A stretch of DNA of 64,000 bases from Cantharellus purpuraceus (lineage: Eukaryota; Basidiomycota; Agaricomycetes; Cantharellales; Hydnaceae): positions 186,001 to 250,000 of the forward strand of contig JALBUN010000010.1 in the NCBI GenBank assembly GCA_025174535.1. The letters are read 5' to 3'. The notes beneath the pieces were generated by a model. That model was not told where the DNA came from and did no database searches. It was given only the letters and a program-made list of their open reading frames with translations. The position numbers were made by a program, and so were the translations under genes. This document shows, piece after piece, positions 1 through 10,401 of this stretch; positions within the stretch are counted from its first letter, which is position 1; every line of letters starts with the position of its first letter.

Positions 1-493
1 TTGGAGTCGATGTGACAAGCTGCTTGAGTTTATCAAAGGCTTCTTGTTCTGGGCCATTGGGTATCCAGGACCACTGTGTATCTGCCTTTGTTAACCGATT
101 CAGAGGCTTTGCGATATGTGAGAAGTCCTCAATGAAGCGATGGTAGAAATTGATGAAACCTAAGAAGGATTTGACCTCTGTCACATTGCGTGGTGTGGGC
201 CAGTCTCTGACTCCAGCCACCTTAACTGGGTCCATAGCTACCTGTCCCTGTGAGAGAATCAATCCAAGATAATCTACCTTCTGTTGTGTGAAAAGGCATT
301 TCTCTGGTTTGAGGTACAGGTGGTTGGCCTGAAGAATTTCAAGGACAGATTGCATGATCGTGTGGTGTTGTTCCAGGGATTCAGTGAAAATGAGGATGTC
401 GTCCATGAACACTACCATAGTGCCATCATCAATGAGGTCCTTGAAAATGTCATTCATCATCATCTGAAAGGTTGCTGGGCTGTTTGTGAGACC
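1..493 (-). pseudogene. Ty3/gypsy reverse transcriptase fragment
   Basis: Read on the minus strand this is an open stretch of Ty3/gypsy reverse transcriptase. It starts at GLTNSPATF, passes an FMDD catalytic box (VVFMDDILIF) in place of the commoner YLDD or YVDD, and continues through VKSFLGFINFYHRFI in the connection towards RNase H. It runs off the left edge and is cut at 493 by the LTR of element A. It differs from elements A, B and C, so it is another gypsy family. No stop codon is seen in the visible part. Confidence 0.85.
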
Positions 494-1070
494 TGTTACG
501 CACTAGGTCTGATTGGGGGTTGGAGATTGGATTGGAGGTTGGGTTGGAGGTTGGGTTGGAGGTTGGGTTGGAGGTTGGGTTGGAGGTTGGGTTGGAGGTT
601 GGGTTGGGGTCAGAGTACATCGTGGGGGTCGGAACGGACTTGGCTTCAGCTTATGTGCTGCGCCCTCACTAATACCGGTGTCCGAGATTTTGGAGATGGG
701 GTACGACTTAGAGAGTTAGGATCGGACTTAGGAGCTAGGTGTGATTTGATATTCGAACTGGGGAATGAAGTCCCCAGTTGGGCAACTTAAATACATATTT
801 TGAAATCTAATAATAATTACTCCGGTGATGGGTCTCCGAGGCCGATGGCCTTACATGAGTATGTCCGAGTCCAACGGGGACGGATGTCTGGGTTCCTATG
901 GTGATGCTGATGCATCAATCGGAACCGGAGACGGATGGGCGGAATCGGTGGTGACAATCGGACAGGTAAATGGAGATGTAGTGGTTTCCAAATGGAGTAT
1001 AGATTTCATATGCGCGGGGATCTGAGTGGATTGGACGGGGATCTGGTTGTTAATGAATATAGTCATAGCA
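494..1070 (-). repeat. Left (3') LTR of element A, family A, with a 12-bp minisatellite
   Basis: 577 bp, starting TGTTACGCAC and ending AGTCATAGCA. It aligns with 8814-9324 and with 31889-32491. Positions 530-605 are about seven tandem copies of a 12-bp G-rich unit (GGTTGGGTTGGA). The right LTR of the same element lacks most of these, while the copy at 31889 has about ten on the opposite strand. Confidence 0.88.
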
Positions 1071-1171
1071 GTATCTCTCCATTTAAGGCCGAGCCCCTGA
1101 GGCCTCATGTCCATGGATTGAATAGGTGAGACGATTGGGCGCGGTTGGAGTTATACTGGGGGTCTGGAGAC

Positions 1172-1179
1172 ATATAAAA
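1172..1179 (+). promoter_or_regulatory. TATA box of the antisense gene in element A
   Basis: The motif ATATAAAAG lies outside the LTR (which ends at 1070) and about 40 nt before the first ATG of the plus-strand reading frame at 1212. This spacing suits a promoter dedicated to that gene, separate from the LTR promoter that reads the other way. Start-site use is inferred. Confidence 0.55.
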
Positions 1180-1211
1180 GGAGGGGCATGATTGAGGTCT
1201 TATCCTCAACG

Positions 1212-2975
1212 ATGTCAAACCCTTTGGCAAGCATGAGCATGGCTGAGCTTGAGCAGCTGCTCTTGGCCTGATGGAAAGAAGAGGAGGAGGAGTAGAAACG
1301 GAAAGAGGAAGAGGAAGCAGAACGGAGATGGAAGGAGGAGGAGGAGGCAGAATGGAGACGGAAGGAGGAGGAGGAGGTGGAACGGAGACGGAAGGAGGAG
1401 GAGGAGGCGGAACGGAGACGCAAGGAGGAGGAGGAGGTGGAACGGAGACGCAAGGAGGAGGAAGAGGCGGAACGGAGACGGAAGGAGGAGGAGGAGGCGG
1501 AACGGAGACGGAAGGAGGAGGAGCAGAGGTGGAAAGAGGCGGTGGAGACGGAACGGAGATGGAAGGAGGAGGAGGCAAAAGCTGAGAGAGCTTGCAGGGT
1601 AAAAGAACTTGCGGCAGTGATGGAGGCTGCAAGACTGAAGGAAGTGGAGGAGCAGGCGCATGAGCTAGAGGCCACCATGGAGGTAGAGGAGGAGGTGACC
1701 GGAGCAGGGGGAACCAGCCACCCAGGAAGTCCGAGTGTGCCAGTACGGCCAGGGACCCTGGAAGTTGCCATCATCTCTGTTACATGGATGGAGTTGACTC
1801 GTTTGAGGACTGTCACTGCGGAGGACTCGCCGTTACGTCCACGGGCATGGCCCTTATTTGAGTTGGGGGCAGCTGAGGAAGATGATGCGGCGGAGACGGA
1901 GAGGGTGGAGGTGGAAGTGGATCCCGATGCCAATGTGGAGCTCAATGCAAATGCAGAGCCCGAGGCAGGCATGGATGTTGGGACGGATGCAGAGCTGGAT
2001 CCCACTTCGAATTCCTACAAGGAGATGGCTTGGGTAGCTGTGGTTGAGGCTCGCAAAAGAGTGGAGCTCTATGCCGCTACCACCAAGAAGAATCTCGATG
2101 TCGCGGTCTTTTCATTGAAGGCGTACCCGAGTGCTGATATGGAGAAGCGAGAGGCGGACCGGAGGGTCATATGGTGCAAGGCGGAGAGTCGCGTGTTGGC
2201 AACCTGTAAGAAGGAGCTGCGTGTCGCGAGGTCGGCGATCCATCTTTGCAAGCGCGAGATGGAGAAGGTGGCGGCAGAACAGCAGGACAAGGAGGAGGAG
2301 AGGGAACGCTTGGAGGCCGCAGCGAGAAGGGGCGGACCACCCAAGGCTCTGGCTCCAACGGAGCCATTTGGCGGACCCGGCGTAACTTGCGACTTATGTC
2401 GTGATGCGGGTGTGGAGTGCGTGTGGCCTACTGGCCCAACTTGCCGACTTCGGTCCTGCGATTGTTGTTGGGGTCAGAAAGGAGGGTGTAGGATCAATGG
2501 GAAGTTCAATCCCTGGAGTCGGAGCATCAAGCCCCGACTAGTGGTACAAGGAGGGGCAGAGAAGGAATTGGAGGGTTGTCCAACCAAAAAGAGGCGGATG
2601 GAGATGGGTGCTGTGGCAGCTGGGGGTAGCGGCATCGGATCGGAAGGGGCAACAACTGGTGCAGGTACGGGGCGCGTCTCGGTGCCCAATAGCACCGTGG
2701 GCCAGCTTATCCAGCTGGTTAACCTGCAGTCGGAGCACCTTTGGCGGACAGAGGGGTTGTTAGTAGACTTGGTGAGGATGATGAAACAGAAGGAGGTTCT
2801 GGAGGGTCGTCAGACAGCCAAGTTACATCGGTTGTGGAAGTTCATGGCCCCGTTGGACGAGGATTCGGACATGGGAGATGAGAAGGATTGGGTGTCGGAT
2901 GTAGAGAGTGATGAGGAGTCAGAGACGGAGCCTGAGGTAGATAAGGGAAAGGGGAAAAGGAAACGTGATGTATAA
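1212..2975 (+). pseudogene. Antisense element-borne gene: coiled-coil protein with a Zn2Cys6 cluster (two stops near the start)
   Basis: About 587 codons. The first ATG (1212) gives MSNPLASMSMAELEQLLLA, then TGA at 1269 and TAG at 1290; from 1293 the frame is open to 2975. Residues about 30-125 are a 10-residue E/R-rich coiled-coil repeat (units like AERRRKEEEE, a 30-bp DNA repeat). After an acidic middle and a second helical region, residues 393-426 hold cysteines spaced C-X2-C-X6-C-X12-C-X2-C-X6-C, which fits the fungal Gal4-type zinc cluster. A basic stretch (TKKRR) follows, then a leucine-rich helix near residues 493-530, an acidic tail and a terminal KGKGKRKRDV signal. The layout resembles a DNA-binding regulator. 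It lies tail to tail with pol, 149 bp from its stop, inside the element. Both early stops fit single C-to-T changes (CGA, CAG), so the gene was probably intact recently. No homologue is named; the role is inferred. Confidence 0.7.
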
Positions 2976-3123
2976 AATAAAAATGAAAATGATTATCAAT
3001 TTCAGAATGGAGAAGAATGAGGTGGAGTGATTCCTTTGGAGCTTTTTGGGCAGGCATGTAATTTCCTTTGACTTGTAATAAAATGATGATGCGAAATAAT
3101 AGAATTAGCATTAGTAATCGAAC

Positions 3124-5140
3124 TTAAAGATTCATAAGAGGGCCAGGTTTGTCTGGATAAGCAGAGTGAAAGTTGGAGACGGATTCGGATGCATGATCAA
3201 GTTCAGACGTGGAGATCCATGAGGACTCTTCATCGGTGCCTTTGTACCCAGTCCATTTGACTAAGTACTGGAGCTTGCACTTGTATTGACGGTCGATCTT
3301 CAAGTCCAGGATCTCGGATATCTCATATTCATTGTCTCCTTCAATGATGATCAGGGGAGGTGGGGGTTGCGTGCGACCGGAGATCTCGTTCGTGGTAGTG
3401 GGTTTGAGCATTGATATGTGGAAGACCAGATGAACTGCTCAGAAGTGGTCCGGGAGGCGGAGGGTGAAAGACCTGCTGCCTGCGTGAGCAATGACCTCAT
3501 AAGGACCTAAGTATTTCTCGGAGAGTTTCTTCGATGGATGGGTGGTCCGGAAGTGTTTGGCCTTAATGAATACTTTGTCTCTGATTTGCAGGTCCGGAGC
3601 TGGAATGTGGCGTTGGTCTGTGGAGACTTGATATTGTTTCTGAGCATCGGAGATGGTCTCTTGGAGATGTTGGTGTAGTTGATCGAGGTCAGTTACAAAT
3701 TGGCGGGCTTTGGTGGAGGCAAGTTCTTTCTCGGGGTGGACGGAGATGTTCGGATGGTAGCCTTTATTAGCAAAGAATGGAGAGATGCCGGTAGTCGCGT
3801 TTGGAGTGTGGTTGTAGGCAAACTCTGCGATCGGAAGTAGATCAGCCCAGTTGTCTTGTTGATAGTTACAATAGATTCAGAGATATTGTTCCAGGGACTG
3901 ATTCATTCGTTCTGTTTGTCCGTCTCCTTCAGGGTGGTATCCGGAGGTGAAATGAAGCTTCATGTTGAGAGCCTTTCCTAATGTGCGGAAGAAGGAGGAC
4001 ACAAACTCCGAGCCCCGATCAGATGTGACATGTGATGGGACTCCTGTGAGGGCGACGCTGATGACGAGGCCACAACAACAAGATACTCAATAAGTGAGAG
4101 CCGATAAGAAATAATGCCAGCTGGTACAGCGGATATCCTCAGTCTATACAGCTGTTTCTGATAAATACATGGGACTTACCTGGTACAGCGGATATCCTCA
4201 GAGATCAAGCTGAGGGGATCACACTGCACCAAGGCGAGTCTTTATACTAAATGATGGAGACGGATAGGAGAACCAAGATAGGGGAGGAAAGATAGGGGAA
4301 GTGATAGGGGCAATGAAATAGGGGAGACGCACCCTGACAGGCTGCGCTGATAGGGGTGTCAAGAGAAAATACTAAAAATAGAATATGACTTATTTGAACC
4401 CTGACAACTCCATGTTTAGAGAATATGTGGAGAATGAACAATTTAGCTAGCGAGGTGGAGGTGATGGTGTCATGTGTCGGAATGAATAGTGACTGTTTGG
4501 TGAATCTGTCGACAATCACGAGTATGGTGTCATATCCAAGCAATGGGGGGAGCTTCTCTATGAAATCCATGGAGATGGAGTTCCATGGTTGCTCTGGGAT
4601 CGGAAGTTGCTTAAGCATTCCGTAGGGTTTGTGCCTTTGCAATTTTGAGCGCATACACGTGGTGCAGGAGTTACAGTAGTGTTGAATGTATTCCCGCATT
4701 TTTGGCCATACATAGTCTTGTCGGATTAATCCTTGTGTGCAATTTTGCCCAAAGTGGCTGGAGATCGGGTGATCATGATAATACTGCAAAATTCAGAGTC
4801 GGAGGTCGTTGGCATTGGGGATGTATATCTGGTCGTTGTGTCGGAGGTGCCCTTCGGGGTCAAGTGACCATTTCGGATCGGAAGGGTTGTCCAAGTGTTT
4901 AACTGCAACAGGATCAGATCGGAGTGATGAGCGGATGTCGGAGCAGAGTTGGTCGATGTCCATAATGGTGACAGCTCAGAGGGTGGGAGTCATGAGGGTG
5001 GATGCTCATAGGGACGATGCCAGCTGCTCGTTAGTGAACACAGGATGAAAGTTGTGTGGGTTTACAGTGGCATAGTCGCTATTCCCCTCTTTAGGGTAGA
5101 CGTCCCAGCGTCTAGTTAACACGTCGGGCTTTGCTCCAAG
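3124..5140 (-). pseudogene. Element A integrase with C-terminal chromodomain
   Basis: Minus-strand continuation of pol after RNase H. An HHCC zinc-binding region (4789-4650, with CNSCTTC) is followed by the catalytic core (SMDFIEKLP, VIVDRFTK, then VTSDRG on the far side of an inserted LTR), the GDGQTERMNQ segment and a chromodomain at 3411-3124 (YEISEILD, LVKWTGY, SSWIS). Chromodomains guide chromovirus integration to particular chromatin. Stops seen include TGA in the QYL-IYCN segment near 3880, TGA just before AVHLVFHIS near 3437 and TGA at 5141; all stand where Arg is expected. A solo LTR at 4045-4406 splits the core. Confidence 0.85.
4045..4406. repeat. Solo LTR, family E, inside the integrase of element A
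   Basis: 362 bp with ends TGTGAGGG and CCCTGACA, flanked by the 5-bp duplication ACTCC (4040-4044 and 4407-4411). Removing the insert and one ACTCC rejoins the integrase reading ...FSKHGV-PSHVTSD..., which proves the boundaries. A related copy lies at 52861-53129. Confidence 0.92.
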
Positions 5141-6469
5141 TCAACCAGGATGGAAACGGATAATGAGATTGAACTGAGATAGGTATTCGGACCATCGGAC
5201 CTGTCTCCGGGTGAGCAGTTTCGTTGTGGAGAAGTATTCCAAGTTCTTGTGGTCCGTTATGATGTCCACCGGATTGGAGGGACCCTCAAGGTAGTGTCTC
5301 CATATCCGGAAGGCTTCATATATGGCAAGGAGCTCTTTGTCATGGACGTCATAGTTCAGTTCGGGGGGCGTAAATGTATGCGAGTGAAAAGCGATCGGGT
5401 GGACTTGTCCGTCATCCAGGGAGATGATGGACAGGATCGCGGCAAGTGCATAGTCGGAGGTGTCGGTCTCTAATAGGATGGGAACGTCTGGAACCCAATG
5501 AGTCAGTATCGGAGTGGAAGTAAAGGCCTTTTTCAAGGTCTCAAAGCTCTGTCTACATTTGTCAGTGAAATTCCATTGGATACCCTTCCTAGTGAGTTGG
5601 GTGAGCGGAACAGTGATATTGGAGTAGCCGTGAATGAAGCAGCGGTAGAAGTTGGCGAACCCTAGGAAGGACTGTACATCCTTGACTTTCCAGGGTTCTG
5701 GCCATTCCTGTATGGCTTTGATTTTGTCATTGGACATTGTCAATCCTGCCAGGGAGAGGATATAGCCTAGGTATTCAACTGAGTCGGAGTGGAATTCGCA
5801 TTTGTCAGCGCGGGCGAAGAGGCCATGCTTTCGGAGACATCGGAGTACATCTTGGACATGTGTCCGATGTTCTTCTTCGTTGTCTGAATATACCAGAATG
5901 TCGTCTAAGTAAACGAGGACGGTCACATTGAGGAGGTCAGCGAAGGTATCATTCATGAACTGCTGGAAGGCGGCCGGAGCATTGGTTAGTCTGAAGGGCA
6001 TGATGCACCACTCGAAAGATCCATAGGTCGTTTTCCATTTGTCGCCTTCTCGGATACAGACTAGATGGTAGGCATGTTGGAGATCTATTTTGGAGTAGAT
6101 CTTAGCCTTTCAAGGACTCTTGAGTAGGTCCACGGTGCGGGGTATCAGGTATCAGTCTTTCTTGGTGATCTTGTTGAGTCCACGGAAGTCAATGCATAGA
6201 TGGAGTGATCCATCCTTTTTGTGGACAAATAGGACCGGAGCTCCATGAGGAGATAGGGATGGGCGGATGAAGCCCGTGGCCAAGTTCTCATCTATGAATG
6301 TTCGGAGAGCCAGCAGCTCTTTTTGGGATAGCGAGTAGATAGGGCCAAGCGGAGGGGTGGAGTTGTCATGCAGTTCGATCTTGAGGTCGTATGGTCGGTG
6401 TTCCACTAGGGAGTCGGCTTTAGACTTGCTGAACATGTCGGCGAACTCATGATACTCCTTGGGAACCAT
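5141..6469 (-). pseudogene. Element A reverse transcriptase and RNase H
   Basis: The N-terminal RT part (6469-6152) contains the [16 protein letters not shown] block. The palm (6001-5141) has FRLTNAPAAFQ and the catalytic YLDD (VLVYLDDILVY), then FLGFANFYRCFI. RNase H shows ETDTSDYALAAILS, HDKELLAIYEAF and [11 protein letters not shown] frame break between 6001 and 6152 and the TGA at 5141 inactivate it. The sequence closely matches the corresponding parts of element B, so the two are the same clade. Confidence 0.88.
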
Positions 6470-7020
6470 AGAGAGGTCCGGTGGAGTTGATCAGGCGGAA
6501 CGAGCAGCAAGGAATATCGGATCGGAGAGGTGGACCTGGAATGTGTGAGAACCATCCAGTTTGCTTAGTCTGGTGAAGACCATAGCATCCACCATTGATA
6601 TAAACGGAGGGGTAGATGGTATCTATCGGAGCGGAGTCAGCAGAGGCGGAAGATAATTTCGCACCTATAGTTGCTGGTGACGTCAGGGATGACACAGCCT
6701 GTGCTGGAGAACGGAATGTGATATGGCCCAATGCCCAGTCAATCAACGGATTGTAGCGGGTGAGCCAGTTATGTCCGAGAACCACAGAACAGCTGGAGTC
6801 AAGCGGAGTAACATAGAATGTAAGGGTCTGGATTTCTCTGACAGAAAAACGGATAGACAGATCTATAGCTCATGAAATAACAGCATTATTAGTGCCATCA
6901 AATAATCAGAGTGATATCAGAGTTATGTATGGAGTTTATGTAAATCAGAAAAGGAGGAATCAAGGAAACAGTGAGTAGAACCAGAGTCAATTAACGCTTG
7001 AATAGCGGTATCGGGAATGG
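6447..7020 (-). pseudogene. Element A aspartic protease
   Basis: The retropepsin active-site motif LIDSGSTHCFLDS reads on the minus strand near 7005-6965. The C-terminal half is at 6785-6447 with [19 protein letters not shown]. The region between (about 6786-6960) carries several stops. It lies between gag and RT as usual for Ty3/gypsy. Confidence 0.78.
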
Positions 7021-7149
7021 AGTCGGAGTGGACGAGGAGGGTAAGGGAGTCGGAGTGGGAAAGAGTGGATGCATTCAGGCGGACCTCGTTTGTCATACGG
7101 GGAGTACCAACGCAGCCCTCAGCCCGTACAGAGGCTATAGGACTGCTTA

Positions 7150-8781
7150 CTATTTTTTTTGGTCCGTCGCTTTAACGTCGGACTTGTCCGTCGTGGCATT
7201 GGTGGCACGGCCCTTTGCCTTTGCTGCAGACAAGGTTGCCTTGTTGCAATCCTTGGCTTGGTGACCAGGCTTTCCACAGAACAGACAGAGGTTGTTGTCC
7301 ATGCGGTGCTGGCGTTCCTGCGGGGTGAGTTTTCCGTCCTTTCCCAGCTTGGTGGAGAGGTCCAGAGTACTCTTGCGAGCTCCGGAGTTATTGCTGGTGC
7401 CGGAATTGTTCTGACCAGAACCGGAAGCGGCAGCGTTACCAGTGTTTGACTTCTGGCCTGAGTTGGCGGTGGCCTGCTTATCAGACCCCTTGTTGGACTT
7501 TGGGGTCTTGTCTGACATTTTGTCTGATTTGTTGTTAGCCGAGTTCTCGTGGGAGACCTCGGATTGATGTTCCCAATAACGGGCGTCGATGCATTGGGCG
7601 AGCTTGCGGAGGGTAGCCAAAGTATCCGGCTTACTGACGCGTGATATCTCGTCCTTGATGCGGGATGGGAGTCCAACGTAAAATTGGCGTTGGAGTGCGG
7701 CGTTGCCCCATTGGACTTTCAGGGCCAGCTGCTGGAAACTCACAATGTATTTTGCGATTTTGTGATTTTCCTTCATCTGAAGTCGATCGAGTTCGTTCTC
7801 GGCATCGGCCTTGGGGTTATAAGGGCCAAAATTGGTCCGAAGTTCGGAGATGAAGTCGGAGTAGTCCTCTGACGAGTTATTGCTGGTGCCGGAATTGTTC
7901 TGACTGGAACCAGAAGCAGCAGCATTACCAGTGTTTGACTTCTGGCCTGAGTTGGCGGTGGTCCTCTTATTGGACCCCTTGTTGGACTTTGGGGTCTTGT
8001 CTGATGATTTGTCTGATTTGTTGTTGGCCAAATTTTTGCAGGAGACCTCGGATTGACGTTCCCAATAATGGGTGTCAATGGATTGGGTGAGCTTGGGAAG
8101 GGTAACCAAAGTATCCAGCTTACCAATGCATGATATCTCATCCTTGATGTGGGATGGGAGACCAACGTAAAATTGGCATCAGAGTGCAGCGTCGCCCCAT
8201 TGGACTTTCGGAGCTAGCTGCTGGAAACTCACAATGTATTTCACGATTTTGTGATTTTCCTTCATCCAAAGTTGATCGAGTTTGTTCTTGGCATCAGCCT
8301 TGGGGTTGTAAGGACCGAAATTGGTCCAAAGTTCAGAGACGAAGTTGGAGTAGTCCTCTGACCATATTGGGTCATCGGAGTCATCCATGAGTGCTGGCTC
8401 AAAGTAGTCCAGTGCAGTGCCCTTGAGATAGGACATGGCAAAGGTGACCTTCGCCTGATCAGATGTGAACGCGTTGGGGCGGTTGTGGAAATTCAACCGG
8501 CATTGCACCAAGAACGGCTGGAGCATTCACGGATCGGAGCCATCGAAGGGGTCGGGTTCTCAGACCTTGGTCCAGGACTTAGGAGCTTGTGGGTTACGGA
8601 TGCTGCTGGCGAGCAGGGAGATGGCTTGCGCCAGATTTGGAGAGGGCGGGGTGTCATCTTCTTCATTGACGGCCTCTATGTGGTCCGTCAGTTCTTCAAC
8701 GACCTCGGGGATGGTGTTGATGCTGGGAGCGGGCACCTCAACGGTTTGTGCGCGTTCAGAATTGGCAGTGGATCGTGGCAT
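7150..8781 (-). pseudogene. Element A gag with CCHC zinc knuckle and an internal duplication
   Basis: The likely start is the ATG at 8781 (MPRSTANSE), 33 nt inside the right LTR. The capsid-like part includes KVTFAMSYLKGTALDYF. The C-terminal part holds the zinc knuckle CLFCGKPGHQAKDC at about 7290-7245. Stops occur at 8560-8562, 8527-8529 and near 8180, the first two as TGA for conserved Arg. A 489-bp stretch of the capsid and Asn/Ser-rich linker is present twice in tandem and in frame, making this gag longer than that of element B. Confidence 0.85.
7385..8362. repeat. 489-bp in-frame tandem duplication within gag
   Basis: Unit 7385-7873 is repeated at 7874-8362, starting GAGTTATTGCTGG and ending CCTCTGAC in both. 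489 bp is 163 codons, so the frame is kept. The units have diverged by scattered substitutions, many of them C/T or G/A, so the duplication is not an assembly copy. Confidence 0.9.
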
Positions 8782-8813
8782 TGGTAGGAGTGAGTATGGC
8801 AGTTCAAATATAC

Positions 8814-9324
8814 TGTTACGCACTAGGTCTGATTGGGGGTCAGAGATTGGGTCAGAGGTCTGGTCAGAGTCGGAGTACATCGTGGGGGTCGGAACAGACT
8901 TGGCTTCAGCTTATGTGCTGCGCCCTCACTAATACCGGTGTCTGAGATTTCAGAGACAGAGTATGACTTAGAGAGTTAGGATCGGACTTAGGAACTAGGC
9001 GTGATTCAATATTCAAACTGGGGAATGAAGTCCCCAGTCGGGCAACTTAAATATTTTGAAATCTAATAATAATTACTCTAGTGATGGGTCTCCAAGGCCG
9101 ACGGCCTTACATGAGTATGTCCAAGTCCGATGGGGACGGATGTCCGGGTTCCTATGGTGATGCTGATGCATCAATCGGAACTGGAGATGGATGGGTGGAA
9201 TTGGTGGTGACAATTGGACAGATAGATGGAGATGGCGGTTTCCAAATGGAGTATAGATTTCATACGCACAGGGATCTGAGTGGATCGGACGGGGATCTGG
9301 ATGTTAATGAATATAGTCATAACA
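8814..9324 (-). repeat. Right (5') LTR of element A
   Basis: 511 bp, starting TGTTACGCAC and ending CATAACA in plus orientation. It aligns along its length with 494-1070 except for the 12-bp repeat tract, which is reduced here to two degenerate units. It cuts a LINE reading frame at 9325. Confidence 0.88.
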
Positions 9325-10401
9325 GTTGTGAGCCTTGTTGCTGGCGGTTTTGGTTTGAGCCCAGTCTGGGGTGCCACATGCTTGGTATTCCAACCTGCTA
9401 AGCTTTGCATATTCTTTGTGGAGTGAAGTAAGTTCAGCTGTCCACCATCTTTTTGTGTATCTGGAGAGTCTTAGTTTTGAGATGGATTTGCATATTGTTT
9501 TCTGTAGTGCTGAGGTAATGTCTTGTATGTATTGGTCTAATTCTTGTACAGAGGTGGGTTCATAGTTAGCATTGGTAAGAACAGGGTAAGGGGAAAGGGG
9601 GTTGATAAGGTTATCTTGGAATTTTTGCCATTCCACTGAGTGGAAGTTCCAAAGGATAGGGGGTTCTTTGGAGTATGTATTGGTCCCAATAGATGTGTGA
9701 ATGGACAGATGATCAGCTCCAGGTATGCATGAATCCATATCTGAATTACAGTGTAGATCATGTCTAGTATGTTGGGTGTGCAGAATAGTAGGTCTATTGT
9801 AGACCATGTGTTGTGGCTATCCAAGTGGTATGTGGGAGTGGCTGGGGGGAGTCTGAGGATGAGCCCATATTGTGCAAGTATTTCTATAAGTAGTGATGTG
9901 TCACTTCTACAGGTAATGTGGGCCTGCCCAAATTGCATGATGTTTGTTGAGGTCACCTGCCAGAATGGTACCCATTGATTCTTGGGTAGGATGGTTCTGG
10001 AGCCAGTCGTGAAGTTCAACAATTGTGTGGTTTGTGTCAGGGGGATTGTAGATGCTGTATAACTGGAGTGGGTCATTACTTAGTGTAATTGAGATTGCTG
10101 TTATATGGTCTGATTGGATCAGGAGCTGTTCAATGGTGCTTGATTGAATGTTAGCATTCAATAGTATTATAGATTTGAGGGGGGAAGCATTATCTGGTGT
10201 TCCTGTGGGGTAGATCAGGGTCCATTTGTTTGATGCTGCTGTTAACCAAGTATTGGGATATATGTATGGTTCTTGTATGAGCTGTATATCCCAGTATTCT
10301 GGGTCTGTGAGGTTGATTAACAAGAAGGTGACATCTTTGGATCTTCTACAATTTTGTTGTTTGATGTTGAGGTGGTGTATGCATGTAGGTGAATTAAACA
10401 T
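9325..10401 (-). pseudogene. LINE ORF2, apurinic endonuclease domain, truncated
   Basis: Starts MFNSPTCIHHLNIKQQNCRR. The endonuclease signatures LIQEPYI and AGDLNKHHAIW are visible, then the C-terminal WSTIDLLF motif in a second frame and the linker to RT (RWWTAELTSLHKEYAKLSRL) in a third. Two frameshifts (near 9920 and 9800) break it. In the intact family this domain nicks target DNA for target-primed reverse transcription. Confidence 0.8.

Larger units (their letters stand above)
494..9324 (-). mobile_element. Element A: Ty3/gypsy chromovirus with an extra antisense gene
   Basis: Direct repeats that begin TG and end CA bound the element at 494-1070 and 8814-9324. Coding order on the minus strand is gag (8781-7150), aspartic protease (near 7010-6450), reverse transcriptase, RNase H, integrase and chromodomain (ending 3124), the Ty3/gypsy chromovirus order. 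A plus-strand gene (1212-2975) lies between the chromodomain and the left LTR. A solo LTR of another family interrupts the integrase. The flanks do not match: the left flank is gypsy RT and the right flank is LINE, with no shared 5-bp duplication. The two LTRs also differ in length (577 and 511 bp), so the present element may be a recombinant. Several in-frame TGA codons show it is inactive. Confidence 0.85.

Noticed and set aside
494..719. Open frames with GGWVGGWV-type or WRLGWRLG-type repeats (also 32218-32632)
   Set aside because: They only translate the 12-bp LTR minisatellite in several frames on both strands; no start context or non-repeat domain.
1105..2005. Long Ser/Pro-rich minus-strand frames opposite the antisense gene
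   Set aside because: Shadows of the E/R-rich 30-bp repeat; the plus frame extends into the cysteine cluster and has the TATA box.
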